This document shows positions 18,439 through 27,643 of a stretch of 64,000 nucleotides of DNA, one piece after another. Below the pieces are notes generated by a model. That model saw nothing but the letters and a program-made list of their open reading frames with translations. It made no database searches and had not been told where the DNA came from. Made by a program: the position numbers and the translations under genes. Where the stretch lies: positions 124,001 through 188,000 of the forward strand of contig CBDCJB010000001.1 of assembly GCA_965217605.1 (NCBI GenBank), read 5' to 3'. This DNA is from JAYYZW01 sp965217605 (lineage in GTDB: Bacteria; Pseudomonadota; Gammaproteobacteria; Ga0077536). The first letter of the stretch is position 1; every line of letters begins with the position of its first letter.

Positions 18439-19410
18439 TTACGCAGCGTGTCGTTGATAGTGCAAACGACGTTTCGCGATAGTCTTTCGTTTGATCCTTT
18501 CTCGTTTTGCCAAAATAGATTGCCCGCGCCCGAAGTAAACGTCGGCTGGCGTCAGGTTTTTCAAGCGCTCATGGGTTCGCTGATGATTGTAGTGATCGAC
18601 GAACCGCTCGATCTGCTGTTTCAGATCGCCGGGCAAGAAGTCATTCTCCAGTAGTATCCGGTTCTTCAGCGTCTGGTGCCAGCGTTCGATCTTGCCTTGT
18701 GTCTGCGGATGGTACGGTGCACCGCGAACGTGGCTCATCCCATTGTCGCTGAGCCAATCAGCAAGGTCGCTCGAGAGGTAACTTGAGCCATTGTCGGAGA
18801 GTAATCTCGGCTTTTGCACGACGTCGGCCTGGTCGCAACCCGAGGCCTGCAAGGCAAGTTCCAGGGTCTCGGCCACATCCCGGCTGGTCATGGTCGTACA
18901 CAGCTTCCAGGCCACGACATAGCGTGAAAAGTCATCCCGTATCGTGGATAGAACCATCCAGCCCCAGCCAATGATCTTCAGGTAGGTAAAATCCGTCTGC
19001 CACTGCTGATTGATGGCCGTGGTCTTGTCTGTGAACTCGCTGGCGGCCTTCATGACGATGAAGGCCGGACTGGTGATCAGAGCGTGGGCTTTGAGAAGCC
19101 GGTAAACCGAGCTTTCCGAGACAAAATAGCCCTCGGTATCGGTGAAGGTAACCGCCAACTCGCGCGGACTCAGTTCCGGCCTGTCCAGCGCCCACGTCAT
19201 CAGCCTGGCTCGCACCGTATGGTTCCACACCCGCCCCGGCAGGGGCGCCTGGTCCTGCAGCGCCACTTCTCCGTCATGACGGTAGTGTGCGTACCAACGG
19301 TAGAAGGTGGTGCGTGGAACGCCCAACATAGCCAGGGTTTGCTTGGCCGGCAGGTGCGATCGCTCCACCAACCGAATGATCTCAAGCTTCTCGGCGGCTG
19401 AATACCTCAT
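18439..19410 (-). CDS. IS3-family transposase OrfB (catalytic part)
   Basis: 323 residues with an N-terminal helix-turn-helix-like segment (LPAKQTLAMLGVPRTTFYRW) and an integrase core: QWQTDFTYLKIIGWGW (first Asp), LLSDNGSSYLSSDLADWL (second Asp), and HPQTQGKIERWHQTLKNR (Glu). The tail is NHQRTHERLKNLTPADVYFG. Its ATG overlaps the end of orfA, but the frame upstream of that ATG also stays open back to the A run, so the natural product is probably an OrfAB fusion made by -1 frameshifting. Confidence 0.93.
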   Translation of the reverse strand: MRYSAAEKLEIIRLVERSHLPAKQTLAMLGVPRTTFYRWYAHYRHDGEVALQDQAPLPGRVWNHTVRARLMTWALDRPELSPRELAVTFTDTEGYFVSESSVYRLLKAHALITSPAFIVMKAASEFTDKTTAINQQWQTDFTYLKIIGWGWMVLSTIRDDFSRYVVAWKLCTTMTSRDVAETLELALQASGCDQADVVQKPRLLSDNGSSYLSSDLADWLSDNGMSHVRGAPYHPQTQGKIERWHQTLKNRILLENDFLPGDLKQQIERFVDHYNHQRTHERLKNLTPADVYFGRGQSILAKRERIKRKTIAKRRLHYQRHAA

Positions 19411-19781
19411 TGCAGGTCGTCCCCATCCCCGAGCCTGTTTTTTTTGAGCAGCCGCAGTTCCAGCGTTTGCTCGGCGACCACTTCCTTGAGATCTCGGGCG
19501 TCACGCCGAAGCGCCGTGACGTCACTGGTGTTGGCCTGGCGAACAATGTCCCCGGCCAGGCGCTGCTTGCCGGCTTCCATGAAGTCCTTGGACCCTTTGT
19601 AATACAGGCTTTGAGCAATACCTTCTCGTCGGCACAGCTCCGCCATGCTGGCTTCGCCACGCACGCCGTCCAGTACGATGCGTATGTTCTCCTCCGCACT
19701 GGTTTGCTTGCGCGTGTTGCGCTTGATGTCACGAATGATTTTTTCTGACGACGACGTTCGTCCTGTCGGTCTCTGTTTCAT
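19407..19781 (-). CDS. IS3-family OrfA
   Basis: 124 residues with the DNA-binding helix-turn-helix of IS3 OrfA (AEENIRIVLDGVRGEASMAE, LCRREGIAQSLYYKGSKDF) and a C-terminal leucine-zipper-like helix (LRRDARDLKEVVAEQTLELR). Close to its end the coding strand has eight A residues (CTCAAAAAAAACAG). This is a typical slippery site for -1 frameshifting into orfB, and the -1 frame is open from there. Confidence 0.9.
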   Translation of the reverse strand: MKQRPTGRTSSSEKIIRDIKRNTRKQTSAEENIRIVLDGVRGEASMAELCRREGIAQSLYYKGSKDFMEAGKQRLAGDIVRQANTSDVTALRRDARDLKEVVAEQTLELRLLKKNRLGDGDDLQ

Positions 19782-19982
19782 CTCAACGCCTCACGTTAGG
19801 ATGAACAAAAACACGCCTTTAGCCCATCACTACATCTGTCCCATGGGCGCTGACGGGGTAGAACCGACGTACCAGAAAAGTTCCATTCGATTCTGATTGG
19901 AAATCCGGATGTCGATACCCCGTGGGGCGCCCGTGGCATGGCCGAACCCTGCATCATCGGCGCGGCGCCGGCGGCGGACAAT

Positions 19983-22346
19983 TCAGCGTCGCACAGCCTG
20001 CAGGGCGTCGAACACGTTGCGCGGCGAGGCGGGAAAGCGTTCCAGTCGAGCGCCGAAATAGTCCAACGCATCGTTCACTGCGCCGATGATCGCGGCGGGC
20101 GCGGAAATCATCGCGGACTCGCCCATTCCTTTGATGCCGCCGGGTACGAGATTGGTGGGCGTTTCGAGATGCGCGATCTCGATATCCGGTACGTCCGCGG
20201 CGCTCGGCAGTAAATAATCGAGATAAGTGGTCGTGACCAGTTGCCCCTCTTCGTCGTGGACGAGTTCTTCGAGTAAGCTCGCGCCGATTGCCTGACCGAT
20301 GCCTCCGCGTATCTGGCCCTCGACAATCATCGGATTAATCATGCGGCCGCAATCTTCGACCGCGAAGACTTTCTCTACGCGAGCGATACCGGTATCTGCG
20401 TCGATTTCCACGATCGCGGCGTGGCCGCCGTTCGCGAGCAGGACTTCCGCCGGATCAAAAGTCGCGGTTGCCTCGAGCGTTGGATCGAATCCCGCCGGAT
20501 GCGTACCTTCGGCGAAGTAGATTGCGCCGGCGACATCGGCCAGCGACATCCCTTTCTCCGGCACTTCGGCGGGATGCACGCGACCGTTATCGAATTCGAT
20601 GTCCTCCGGTGCGGTATCGAGCAGGTGCGCAGCGACTTCCTTGATGCGGTTTCGCACGATGTTAGCCGCGCGGCCGATCGAGCCGGCACCGATCACCGCG
20701 GCACGGCTCCCCCAGGTACCGGTGCCCCAGGTATTTGCGGTACTGTTTGCACGCACGACGACCTTCTCCAACGGCACGCCGAACGCATCCGCTGCGATTT
20801 GCGCGAGGGTGGTCTGATGCCCTTGGCCTTGCGAGGTCAACGACGTCGTCACGGTTACCGTTCCCGTTGGGTCGACGCGGACCGTCGACGTATCGTGGGT
20901 TGCGGTGGGCACGTCGATATACTCGAGCGCGCGAGTACCCATGCCGCTCAGTTCATTGAAAATGCTAATGCCGAGGCCAAGGTAGGTCCCGCGTTCGCGT
21001 TCACGTGACTGACGCTCTCGAAACGCCGGGTAATCGACCATTCGTTCGAGCGTATCGACGGTTTCGAGAAACGTGCCTTCCCGAAATAGAAGTCCGTTCG
21101 CATTCGTATATGGGAAATCTTCGGTCCGAATGACGTTCCGCCGGCGAATTTCGAATGGCGAGAGACCAATTTCACGTGCCGCGCGGTCGATCAAATTTTC
21201 GCGCGCGGTCTGCCCCGCAGTCCAGCCAACGCCGCGGTAAGCGCCAATCGGACATTTATTGGTAGCGTACGAGAGTGCTTCGGCGCGCGCGAGGGCGATT
21301 TTATATGGGCCCGTAAGCATAGCCAAGCCACATGTCGATTCGATGTCTGCGGTCCATGGCACGTTGTGATATGCGCCACCGTCGGTCACGGAGTGATTGT
21401 TCAGTGCGAGAAGGCGGCCGTTAGCGTCTACCGCGATGGCCATGTAGTTAACCTGGTGTTTCGAGTGCGTCGCGGCTAGTAAATTCTCCTGACGATCTTC
21501 GATCCAGGATATCGGCACGCCGATTTCACGCGCAAGCAGGCATAGCGCCAGCTCTTCCGTGAATAAATGGGCTTTCTGGCCGAAACCGCCGCCAACATGG
21601 GGAATGATGATTTCGATGGTCTGTTCGGGAATCTGCAAGGTCATCGCAATCAACGTGCGGTTCAAACCTGGCATTTGCGTCGATGACCACAGCTTCAGCC
21701 GGTCGCTCGTCCAGTCATAGTGCGCGACGCAGCCACGCGTTTCCATCGGCGCCGCGCTAATCCGATTGTTGCGGAAGGTACCGGAGACTACGCATTTCGC
21801 CGAGGTAAACGCAGCTTCCGTGTCGCCGTTGGTTTTGAGTACACGGTGGAAAACGTTGCCTGTCACTTCCGAATTGGCCAGATCATCCGCGCGCGCCGCG
21901 TCGTCTACACTCGCGACCACCGGCAGCGCGTCGTATTCGACATCGACCAGTTCCGCCGCATCTTCTGCGATACCACGGCTTTTCGCTACAACAATAGCAA
22001 CGGCTTCCCCGACGTAACGAACTTCGTCCGCAGCGATCAACGGTTGCGTGGTCGGCACGAAGCCGTCGACCTCGATCGCGCCGACCAGTCCCGCACAAAG
22101 CGGCCGCGTATTAGACCCCGTCCAGATGGTTTCCACTCCGGGAACCGCGTGCGCATCGTCGAGATCGATATTCAAGATTGCCGCGTGCGCATACGGTGAG
22201 CGTACGATCACGGCATGCAGCATGCCGGGTAATACCACGTCGGCAATGAACTCACCGCGACCAGTGAGCAAGGTAGCGTCTTCTTTGCGCAGCGCGGATT
22301 TACCAATCTCGTTAATCTTGAGTTCTACGACTTCCGATTTACTCAT
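19983..22346 (-). CDS. Molybdenum hydroxylase large (molybdopterin) subunit
   Basis: 787 residues from ATG 22346, which has AGGGAG just upstream. It belongs to the xanthine dehydrogenase/CoxL family, which binds molybdopterin cytosine dinucleotide and hydroxylates a ring carbon or aldehyde with water-derived oxygen. Visible are the N-terminal GKSALRKEDATLLTGRGEFI, HVGGGFGQKAHLFTEELALC, the active-loop IGAYRGVGWTAGQTARENLI, and the catalytic Glu in GMGESAMISAPAAI. The loop lacks the Cys-containing motif of true CO dehydrogenase, so CO oxidation is unlikely; N-heteroaromatic or aldehyde substrates fit better. Last gene of the leftward operon, overlapping the iron-sulfur subunit by a few bases. 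Confidence 0.92.
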   Translation of the reverse strand: MSKSEVVELKINEIGKSALRKEDATLLTGRGEFIADVVLPGMLHAVIVRSPYAHAAILNIDLDDAHAVPGVETIWTGSNTRPLCAGLVGAIEVDGFVPTTQPLIAADEVRYVGEAVAIVVAKSRGIAEDAAELVDVEYDALPVVASVDDAARADDLANSEVTGNVFHRVLKTNGDTEAAFTSAKCVVSGTFRNNRISAAPMETRGCVAHYDWTSDRLKLWSSTQMPGLNRTLIAMTLQIPEQTIEIIIPHVGGGFGQKAHLFTEELALCLLAREIGVPISWIEDRQENLLAATHSKHQVNYMAIAVDANGRLLALNNHSVTDGGAYHNVPWTADIESTCGLAMLTGPYKIALARAEALSYATNKCPIGAYRGVGWTAGQTARENLIDRAAREIGLSPFEIRRRNVIRTEDFPYTNANGLLFREGTFLETVDTLERMVDYPAFRERQSRERERGTYLGLGISIFNELSGMGTRALEYIDVPTATHDTSTVRVDPTGTVTVTTSLTSQGQGHQTTLAQIAADAFGVPLEKVVVRANSTANTWGTGTWGSRAAVIGAGSIGRAANIVRNRIKEVAAHLLDTAPEDIEFDNGRVHPAEVPEKGMSLADVAGAIYFAEGTHPAGFDPTLEATATFDPAEVLLANGGHAAIVEIDADTGIARVEKVFAVEDCGRMINPMIVEGQIRGGIGQAIGASLLEELVHDEEGQLVTTTYLDYLLPSAADVPDIEIAHLETPTNLVPGGIKGMGESAMISAPAAIIGAVNDALDYFGARLERFPASPRNVFDALQAVRR

Positions 22347-22848
22347 CTTTTTCTCCCTGCATGAATTCCGCGAGGGAGGGGTCGCAGATTGCGTCGACGA
22401 TGTTTTCATAACCCGTGCAGCGGCACAGATTTCCGGAGATGACAGACCGGGCCTTGTCGCGCGACGGCCGCGGATTTTCACGTAACAATGCCAATGCAAT
22501 GATCAGCATGCCAGCGGTGCAGAATCCGCATTGCAATGCATGATGGCATCTGAATGCGTCTTGCAACGGATGCAGCTCGCGGCCGCGCGCGAGTCCCTCA
22601 ACGGTCCGAATGTCACGCCCTTCAGCCTGCACGCCGAGCATCAAACAGGCACGCATGGGTGCGCCGTTGACCATGATGGTGCACGCACCGCATACACCGT
22701 GCTCACAACCTACTTTCGTACCAGTCAAACCGAGTTCGTAGCGCAAGGCATCGGCGAGGCTCACTCGCGCTTCCGTGTTGAACTGCTGCGCGCGTCCATT
22801 GACCGTAGTGCGCACTACGACGGATTCGCCGCGAGCGATGGATTTCAT
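22339..22848 (-). CDS. Molybdenum hydroxylase small [2Fe-2S] subunit
   Basis: 169 residues carrying both [2Fe-2S] clusters of the xanthine dehydrogenase family. The plant-ferredoxin type is C-x4-C-x2-C (CEHGVCGAC) followed by MRAC; the alpha-helical type is CGFCTAGM and GNLCRCTGY. It passes electrons from the molybdenum site to the FAD subunit. ATG 22848 overlaps the stop of the FAD-subunit gene (ATGA), and its own stop overlaps the start of the large-subunit gene, so the three subunits are translationally coupled. Length and cluster spacing are normal. Confidence 0.94.
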   Translation of the reverse strand: MKSIARGESVVVRTTVNGRAQQFNTEARVSLADALRYELGLTGTKVGCEHGVCGACTIMVNGAPMRACLMLGVQAEGRDIRTVEGLARGRELHPLQDAFRCHHALQCGFCTAGMLIIALALLRENPRPSRDKARSVISGNLCRCTGYENIVDAICDPSLAEFMQGEKDE

Positions 22849-23702
22849 GATTTCGTCTCTTTTGCTGCGCACATCAGAGCACGCGTAATCAATTTGGCGC
22901 CGACCGTGCGGCGGTACGCGGCGGTGGCGTGGATATCGTCGTTCATCTCGACATCCGCGGTAGCGATACGACCCGCCTCTACGGCGATGTCTTCGTTCAA
23001 ATGCTTGCCGCTGAGAAACGCTTCGGCATTCGGTGCGCGCAAAGGTCTGTCCGCCACACTGCCCAACACGATCCGTGCGCGCTCGCACGTATCGGCATTC
23101 ACGATCACGCCGGCGGCGGCCATAACAAGGGCAAGATCTCCCGGCCGTCGCGCGACCTCCTCGAACGCCCAGGTGTAATCCGAAACTGGCATGTCGATAT
23201 GCGTCAGTAATTCGCCCGGTTCGACCGCGGTCGTGTAGTGGCCGAGAAAAAACTCGTTGGCCTTGACGCGCCGTTCGCCATTGACGGTCGCAATCGTCAT
23301 TGTCGCATCGAGCGCGAGCGCGACCAGGGACATTTCCGACGCTACGTCCGCATGCGCAATGCTGCCGCCGATCGTGCCCCGGTTACGCACAGCCTCGTGG
23401 GCGACGTGTTGCACGGCCGCGGCAAGCAGTGGTAGACGCCCGCGATGTGCCTCTGCGCGAAAATTGTCCTTATGTGTCACCATGGCGCCGATGCGCACGC
23501 TCCGCGCACCGATTTCAATCTCTTTCAGTTCATCGAGACCATTCAGATCCACCAGGCACGACGGCGCGGCGAGTCGTAGCGCCATCATCGGCAGTAGGCT
23601 TTGGCCGCCCGCGAGCGGGCGTGCGTCTTCGTCGTCTGCCAGTATCTCGACCGTGTCCGCGACAGTACTGGGCGCCACATAGGCAAACGCTGGAAACTTC
23701 AT
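22845..23702 (-). CDS. Molybdenum hydroxylase medium (FAD) subunit
   Basis: 285 residues from ATG 23702 (MKFPAFAYVAPSTVADTVEI). FAD-binding motifs of the CoxM family are AGGQSLLPMMALR (residues about 32-44) and RNRGTIGGSIAHADVASEM (about 105-123); the C-terminal CO dehydrogenase flavoprotein domain (RIVLGSVADRPLRAPNAE) follows. A longer frame starts at 23771, but its first 23 residues are not family-like. It lies 79 bases downstream of the monooxygenase gene, in the same direction. Confidence 0.93.
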   Translation of the reverse strand: MKFPAFAYVAPSTVADTVEILADDEDARPLAGGQSLLPMMALRLAAPSCLVDLNGLDELKEIEIGARSVRIGAMVTHKDNFRAEAHRGRLPLLAAAVQHVAHEAVRNRGTIGGSIAHADVASEMSLVALALDATMTIATVNGERRVKANEFFLGHYTTAVEPGELLTHIDMPVSDYTWAFEEVARRPGDLALVMAAAGVIVNADTCERARIVLGSVADRPLRAPNAEAFLSGKHLNEDIAVEAGRIATADVEMNDDIHATAAYRRTVGAKLITRALMCAAKETKS

Positions 23703-23781
23703 CGTGCGACTCTCCTGATTGAGAAACGCACAGTTGTTTTTATTTCGGCAATCGCTCTTCCCGAATGCCACACTGTGCTTC

Positions 23782-24936
23782 TTATGGTGTACCCGAGGCG
23801 ACGCCTAATTCGACTGACAGCGCGTCGTAACCATAGGCCCAGCTCAGATCCATTGGCGCGCGCATCCATTTGTTTAGTCGTGAATGTTCTTGCACGGCCG
23901 CCGCCCGCCCCTGGCGGGTGTTTTCATAGAGCGAGAGCGCCGTGTCGAGCTCGTCGCCACATTTTTCTAGACACCGAACCAAAACGGCTGCGTCTTCTAT
24001 CGCTATCGCCGCGCCCTGTGCCATGTGCGGTTTCATTGGATGGCAGGCGTCGCCGAGCAGTACTACCCGCCCCCGGCTCCACACCGGCATCGGATCACGT
24101 TCGAACAAGGGCCACTTGGTTGCGGCTGGGCACGCATTGAGCATCTGACGTACCTTCGGATGAAATCCCTCGAATTCCGCCTGAAGTTCGTCGAGATCGG
24201 CGTCGATGGATGTCAGGCCGTGATCCCACTCCGCCTGCGGTACGCCGGTGACGAAATAGATCTCCTCGCCGCCGTTGTCGAGCAAATACACGACGATGTG
24301 TCGATCACCGTGCGAGTCGTCCGACCACCATTTACTGAAATCGTCGACATCGAGACCGTCGAGCCGGGCGCCTGGGAAAATCGCACGGTGCGCGACATAG
24401 CCGGTGTACTTGGGCAGCTCTCGACCAAGTAACACTTCGCGTACGATGGAGTTGATGCCATCCGCGCCAATGACGAAGTCGACGCACTCGTTCGACTGAT
24501 TTTCGAATTCAAGATCGACTGTATCGCCGTGCGGTTTGAAGCCGACGAGACGTTTGCCGAATTCGACCGTGCCCGGCGTAACACCTTCGAGCAAAATCTG
24601 GTGGAAGTCGCCGCGGTGAATCGTGATGTAAGGCGCGCCGAATTTTTCTTCCATGACATCGCGCATCGGGTAGTCGAAGAGAATCTCACCGCTGATGAGA
24701 TCGCGGCTTACCCACGAATGCGGTCTTATCCCGAGTGATACGAGACGCTCTTCGAGTCCAATTGCGCGCAAAACCTTCATCGCATTTGGAGAAAGGTTGA
24801 TCCCTGCGCCGAGGCGTAAAAATTCCGGCGCCTGTTCGAAGATGCGTGGAGAGTAACCGTGCCGCTGTAAGAGCACGCCCGCCACCAGTCCGCCGAGACC
24901 GGCACCGATGATGGCAATTCTTGCGTTACGGTTCAT
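23782..24936 (-). CDS. NicC-like FAD-dependent aromatic monooxygenase
   Basis: 384-residue group A flavin monooxygenase: GAGLGGLVAGVLL (Rossmann, residues 11-23), IGADGINSIVRE (DG motif, about 162) and LLGDACHPMKPHMAQGAAIA (GD motif, about 297). Beyond the general family it shares long blocks with 6-hydroxynicotinate 3-monooxygenase NicC as I remember it: YITIHRGDFHQ, TGYVAHRA, WWSDDSHGDRHIVVY and YFVTGVPQAEWD. The active-site His and Tyr in DRH..VY are kept, while the His in NicC's GAGIH is Asn here (GAGINLSPN). The substrate may therefore differ. First gene of the leftward operon with the molybdenum hydroxylase. Confidence 0.85.
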   Translation of the reverse strand: MNRNARIAIIGAGLGGLVAGVLLQRHGYSPRIFEQAPEFLRLGAGINLSPNAMKVLRAIGLEERLVSLGIRPHSWVSRDLISGEILFDYPMRDVMEEKFGAPYITIHRGDFHQILLEGVTPGTVEFGKRLVGFKPHGDTVDLEFENQSNECVDFVIGADGINSIVREVLLGRELPKYTGYVAHRAIFPGARLDGLDVDDFSKWWSDDSHGDRHIVVYLLDNGGEEIYFVTGVPQAEWDHGLTSIDADLDELQAEFEGFHPKVRQMLNACPAATKWPLFERDPMPVWSRGRVVLLGDACHPMKPHMAQGAAIAIEDAAVLVRCLEKCGDELDTALSLYENTRQGRAAAVQEHSRLNKWMRAPMDLSWAYGYDALSVELGVASGTP

Positions 24937-25146
24937 TCGTTCGACGTGTGAGGGTTATACGCTCCTTCACTATCTGCGCCGTAACAGTCATGGGCGATGC
25001 GGGCGAGCCGTGACCGAAGTCTCACAGCTTTAGATCGCGTTGACAAGGTAGGCGCGCAGCGCATCGACTCCTGCCGGCGGATTGACCGTCTGCGGGATCC
25101 GCTCCATACTCAAGCGCTGTGGTTTCGAGTTGACCATTGCTTCGCT
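24937..25146. promoter_or_regulatory. Divergent control region of the catabolic island
   Basis: 210 bases between the leftward monooxygenase/molybdenum hydroxylase operon and the rightward dehydrogenase/Rieske operon; both must be transcribed from here. No regulator gene lies next to it and no single convincing operator was identified by eye. Confidence 0.55.
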
Positions 25147-26259
25147 ATGAAAGCCGCTGTCTTGACCGCAATCGACAAACTCGAAGTTCAAGAGCTCGAC
25201 TTGCCCGAACCTGGCCCGCGCGAGATACGCGTGCGTATCCGTGCCGCCGGTATCTGCCACACCGATCTATCTGTCATGCGTGGCAATTTCGACGTGCCCA
25301 AACCCGTGGTGCTCGGTCACGAGGGCTGTGGCTACGTTGATAAAATTGGTCCCGGCGTCACCGAGTTTGCCGAGGGTGAGGCAGTGGTATGTTCGATTGT
25401 CATGCCCTGTCATGCTTGTCCGCAGTGTGATCGCGGCGCGTTGTCGGTTTGTGATCGTTGGTTCGAGGTCGCGTTTTCCGGCACGATGCCGGATGGCACA
25501 CCACGTTTGTCACGCGGTGGTGAAACGGTGAGCAGTTTTTTCTGCCAGTCGTCCTTTGCGGAATACGCGATCGTGCCGGTATCGGGTGCTGTGAGCGTGC
25601 GTGCCGACATCGAATTGACGAAGGTTGCCGGCCTCGCCTGTGGTATATCGACCGGGTTAGGCGCCTCGATGATCCGAGCGCCCGTCGTGCCGGGCGCGAC
25701 CATCGCAGTACTCGGTGCTGGCGGTGTTGGCGTGGCGACCATGCTCGGTGCGCGCGCGCTGAGCGCGGCGCGAGTGATCGCCATCGATCAGGTCGAGTCG
25801 AAACTCGATACGGCGTTGACCCTCGGCGCCGCTACCAACGCCATTCTCGCGGGCCCGAATGTCGTCGACGACATCAAGGCGTTAACACCAGCGGGTGCCG
25901 GCGTCGACTTTTTCTATGACGCGGTAGGCGCGCCAGCAACTCTCGAAACGGGCGTTGCCGCTACGCGAAACGGCGGCACGATTTGTGCGATCGGCATTAT
26001 GCGCGGGGATCTCGAATACAGCGTTCCGCTCCGCGGCTTGATTAACGAAAAGATTGTTATGGGCACGAATGGCGGGTCTATTGTCCCTCGCCGTGACATT
26101 CCACGTTTCATAGAATTGATGATGTCGGGCGATCTACCGTTCGATCACATTACGGACCGATTCTACGCGCTTGACGACATCAACCAGGCCTTCTCGGATC
26201 TGGAAAATCATCAATACACGAGGAGCGCGATTGTGTTCGATCAATCGACGGCTGTATAG
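25147..26259 (+). CDS. Zinc-dependent alcohol dehydrogenase
   Basis: Medium-chain dehydrogenase, about 370 residues from ATG 25147. Catalytic zinc ligands are in GICHTDLSV and GHEGCGYV. The structural-zinc Cys cluster is CHACPQCDRGALSVC. The NAD-binding GAGGVGVATMLGARALSAARVIAIDQ lies at about 195-220, and the tail DDINQAFSDLENHQYTRSAIV is typical of class III-like/aryl alcohol dehydrogenases. It would oxidise an alcohol or dihydrodiol-derived intermediate. Three bases separate it from the Rieske alpha gene, so it is the first gene of that operon. An upstream in-frame extension to 24997 is judged non-coding. Confidence 0.9.
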   Translation: MKAAVLTAIDKLEVQELDLPEPGPREIRVRIRAAGICHTDLSVMRGNFDVPKPVVLGHEGCGYVDKIGPGVTEFAEGEAVVCSIVMPCHACPQCDRGALSVCDRWFEVAFSGTMPDGTPRLSRGGETVSSFFCQSSFAEYAIVPVSGAVSVRADIELTKVAGLACGISTGLGASMIRAPVVPGATIAVLGAGGVGVATMLGARALSAARVIAIDQVESKLDTALTLGAATNAILAGPNVVDDIKALTPAGAGVDFFYDAVGAPATLETGVAATRNGGTICAIGIMRGDLEYSVPLRGLINEKIVMGTNGGSIVPRRDIPRFIELMMSGDLPFDHITDRFYALDDINQAFSDLENHQYTRSAIVFDQSTAV

Positions 26260-26262
26260 ACG

Positions 26263-27643
26263 ATGAGTGAGATCAACATCCTGCGCACGAAAAGCTTGTC
26301 CCCAGAACTCGCAACGCGCCTCGCCGCGCTTGAACAGGATCTCGAACATGGCCTGGTGCCCGCGTGGGTCTTTGGTAACGACCCCGAAATCTACGCGCTC
26401 GAACGCGAGCGCTTGTTCCCTCGGGTGTGGAATTTCATTGGCCACGCATCGGAGATACCGCATCCCGGTGACCACGTGATCCGCTATATCGGAGAAGACT
26501 CGTTCATTTTCGTGCGCGGCGACGATGGCGATGTACGCCTACTGTTCAATGCCTGTCGCCATCGCGGTAATCAGGTGTGTTTCGTCGAGCGCGGTAACAG
26601 CCGGCAGTTCCAATGCCCGTATCACGGTTGGACGTATGCGAACAATGGCGAGTTACTGACAGCGCCAGCGCCCAAGGACACACTCATCGGGCTCGATAAG
26701 AAAGAGTGGGGGGCTGTTGGCCGTCAAAAGACTTGAGCAGTATCGCGGCCTTTACTTTGCTTGCCTCGACGAACAAGCCCCATCGTTAGCCGAATACATC
26801 GGAGACGCCGCGTATTACCTCGATATTTTCTTTGGCCTGTTCGACGACCTTGAAGTGACCGGCCCGCCGCAGCGTTCCGCCTGGTCGACGAGTTGGAAAG
26901 CGGGCTTCGATGGCTTCGGCGACGACTATCATCTCGTCACCCTACATCGTTCGCTGCTCGAAGTGGGCGCGCTCGCGATACAACCCGCGGCGAACATGCT
27001 CGGACATCACGTCATTACCGGACACGGACACAACACCACGATTTCGATTGCACCGAGTGGCGAAACGGCATACTGGGGATATCCCGAAGCGTTGATCTCG
27101 CGTTACGACACCACGCATTTAGATGAGCTGCAAAACGACCTCATCAGGCGGAGCCGCGTACTCGTCGGTACCGTGTTTCCGAACTTCTCCTACCTCATCG
27201 TGCCGATTAGCGTGGACGCCGATATTCCGGCGACGCCGTTCGCGCAAATTCGAACCTGGCTGCCGCGCGGTGAGGGGCAGATGGAAGCCTGGATCTGGAA
27301 TTTGATCCCGGCCAGCGCAACGGACGAGTTCCGCGAAAGCTCGCAACTTGCCGCCGTGCGGACATTTGGCAGCGGCGGCGTCTTCGATCAAGACGACGGA
27401 CTCGCCGGACGCGGCATCAATCGCACCAGCAGCAGTATCGTCGGCCGCGCGATGAAGCTCAATTACCAGGCGGGCTACGAAATCGGCAGCGCTACGCCGC
27501 TCGACGATTGGCCGGGTCCCGGCCTCGTGACCTCGCACCGTTATGAAGAAAATTCCTACCGCTATACGTTTCGTCAGTGGATACGTTTCGTTCGCGAAGA
27601 AAGCTACCCCGAACTGATCCCCGCGCCGGGCGCGCTGAACTGA
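26263..27643 (+). pseudogene. Rieske ring-hydroxylating dioxygenase alpha subunit, one frameshift
   Basis: Alpha subunit of a Rieske non-haem iron oxygenase. The Rieske motif is CRHRGNQVC...CPYHGWTY (C-x-H-x17-C-x2-H). The mononuclear iron site shows GDDYHLVTLH (Asp bridge and two His). The reading shifts at a run of six G (26708-26713): frame one ends at 26736, and the rest continues in the next frame to 27643. With five G the junction reads KKEWGLLAVKRLEQYRGLYF, a normal family sequence, so one G is extra. All other parts are intact (about 459 residues). Either a recent inactivation or a sequencing/assembly error. The stop overlaps the beta-subunit start. Confidence 0.88.

Larger units (their letters stand above)
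18408..19822 (-). mobile_element. Intact IS3-family insertion sequence
   Basis: About 1.4 kb with imperfect terminal repeats. The left end is CTAAGGGCGTATTTTGCTCA. The right end, on the complementary strand, is CTAAAGGCGTGTTTTTGTTC. Between them lie overlapping orfA and orfB with no lesions. It is the only IS in the window whose coding region is complete. A 3- to 4-bp target duplication was looked for but not convincingly found. Confidence 0.8.

Noticed and set aside
19983..22346. Annotation of the molybdenum enzyme as carbon monoxide dehydrogenase CoxL
   Set aside because: The active-site loop reads AYRGVG, not the Cys-containing AYxCSFR-type motif of true CO dehydrogenase; the context is aromatic catabolism.
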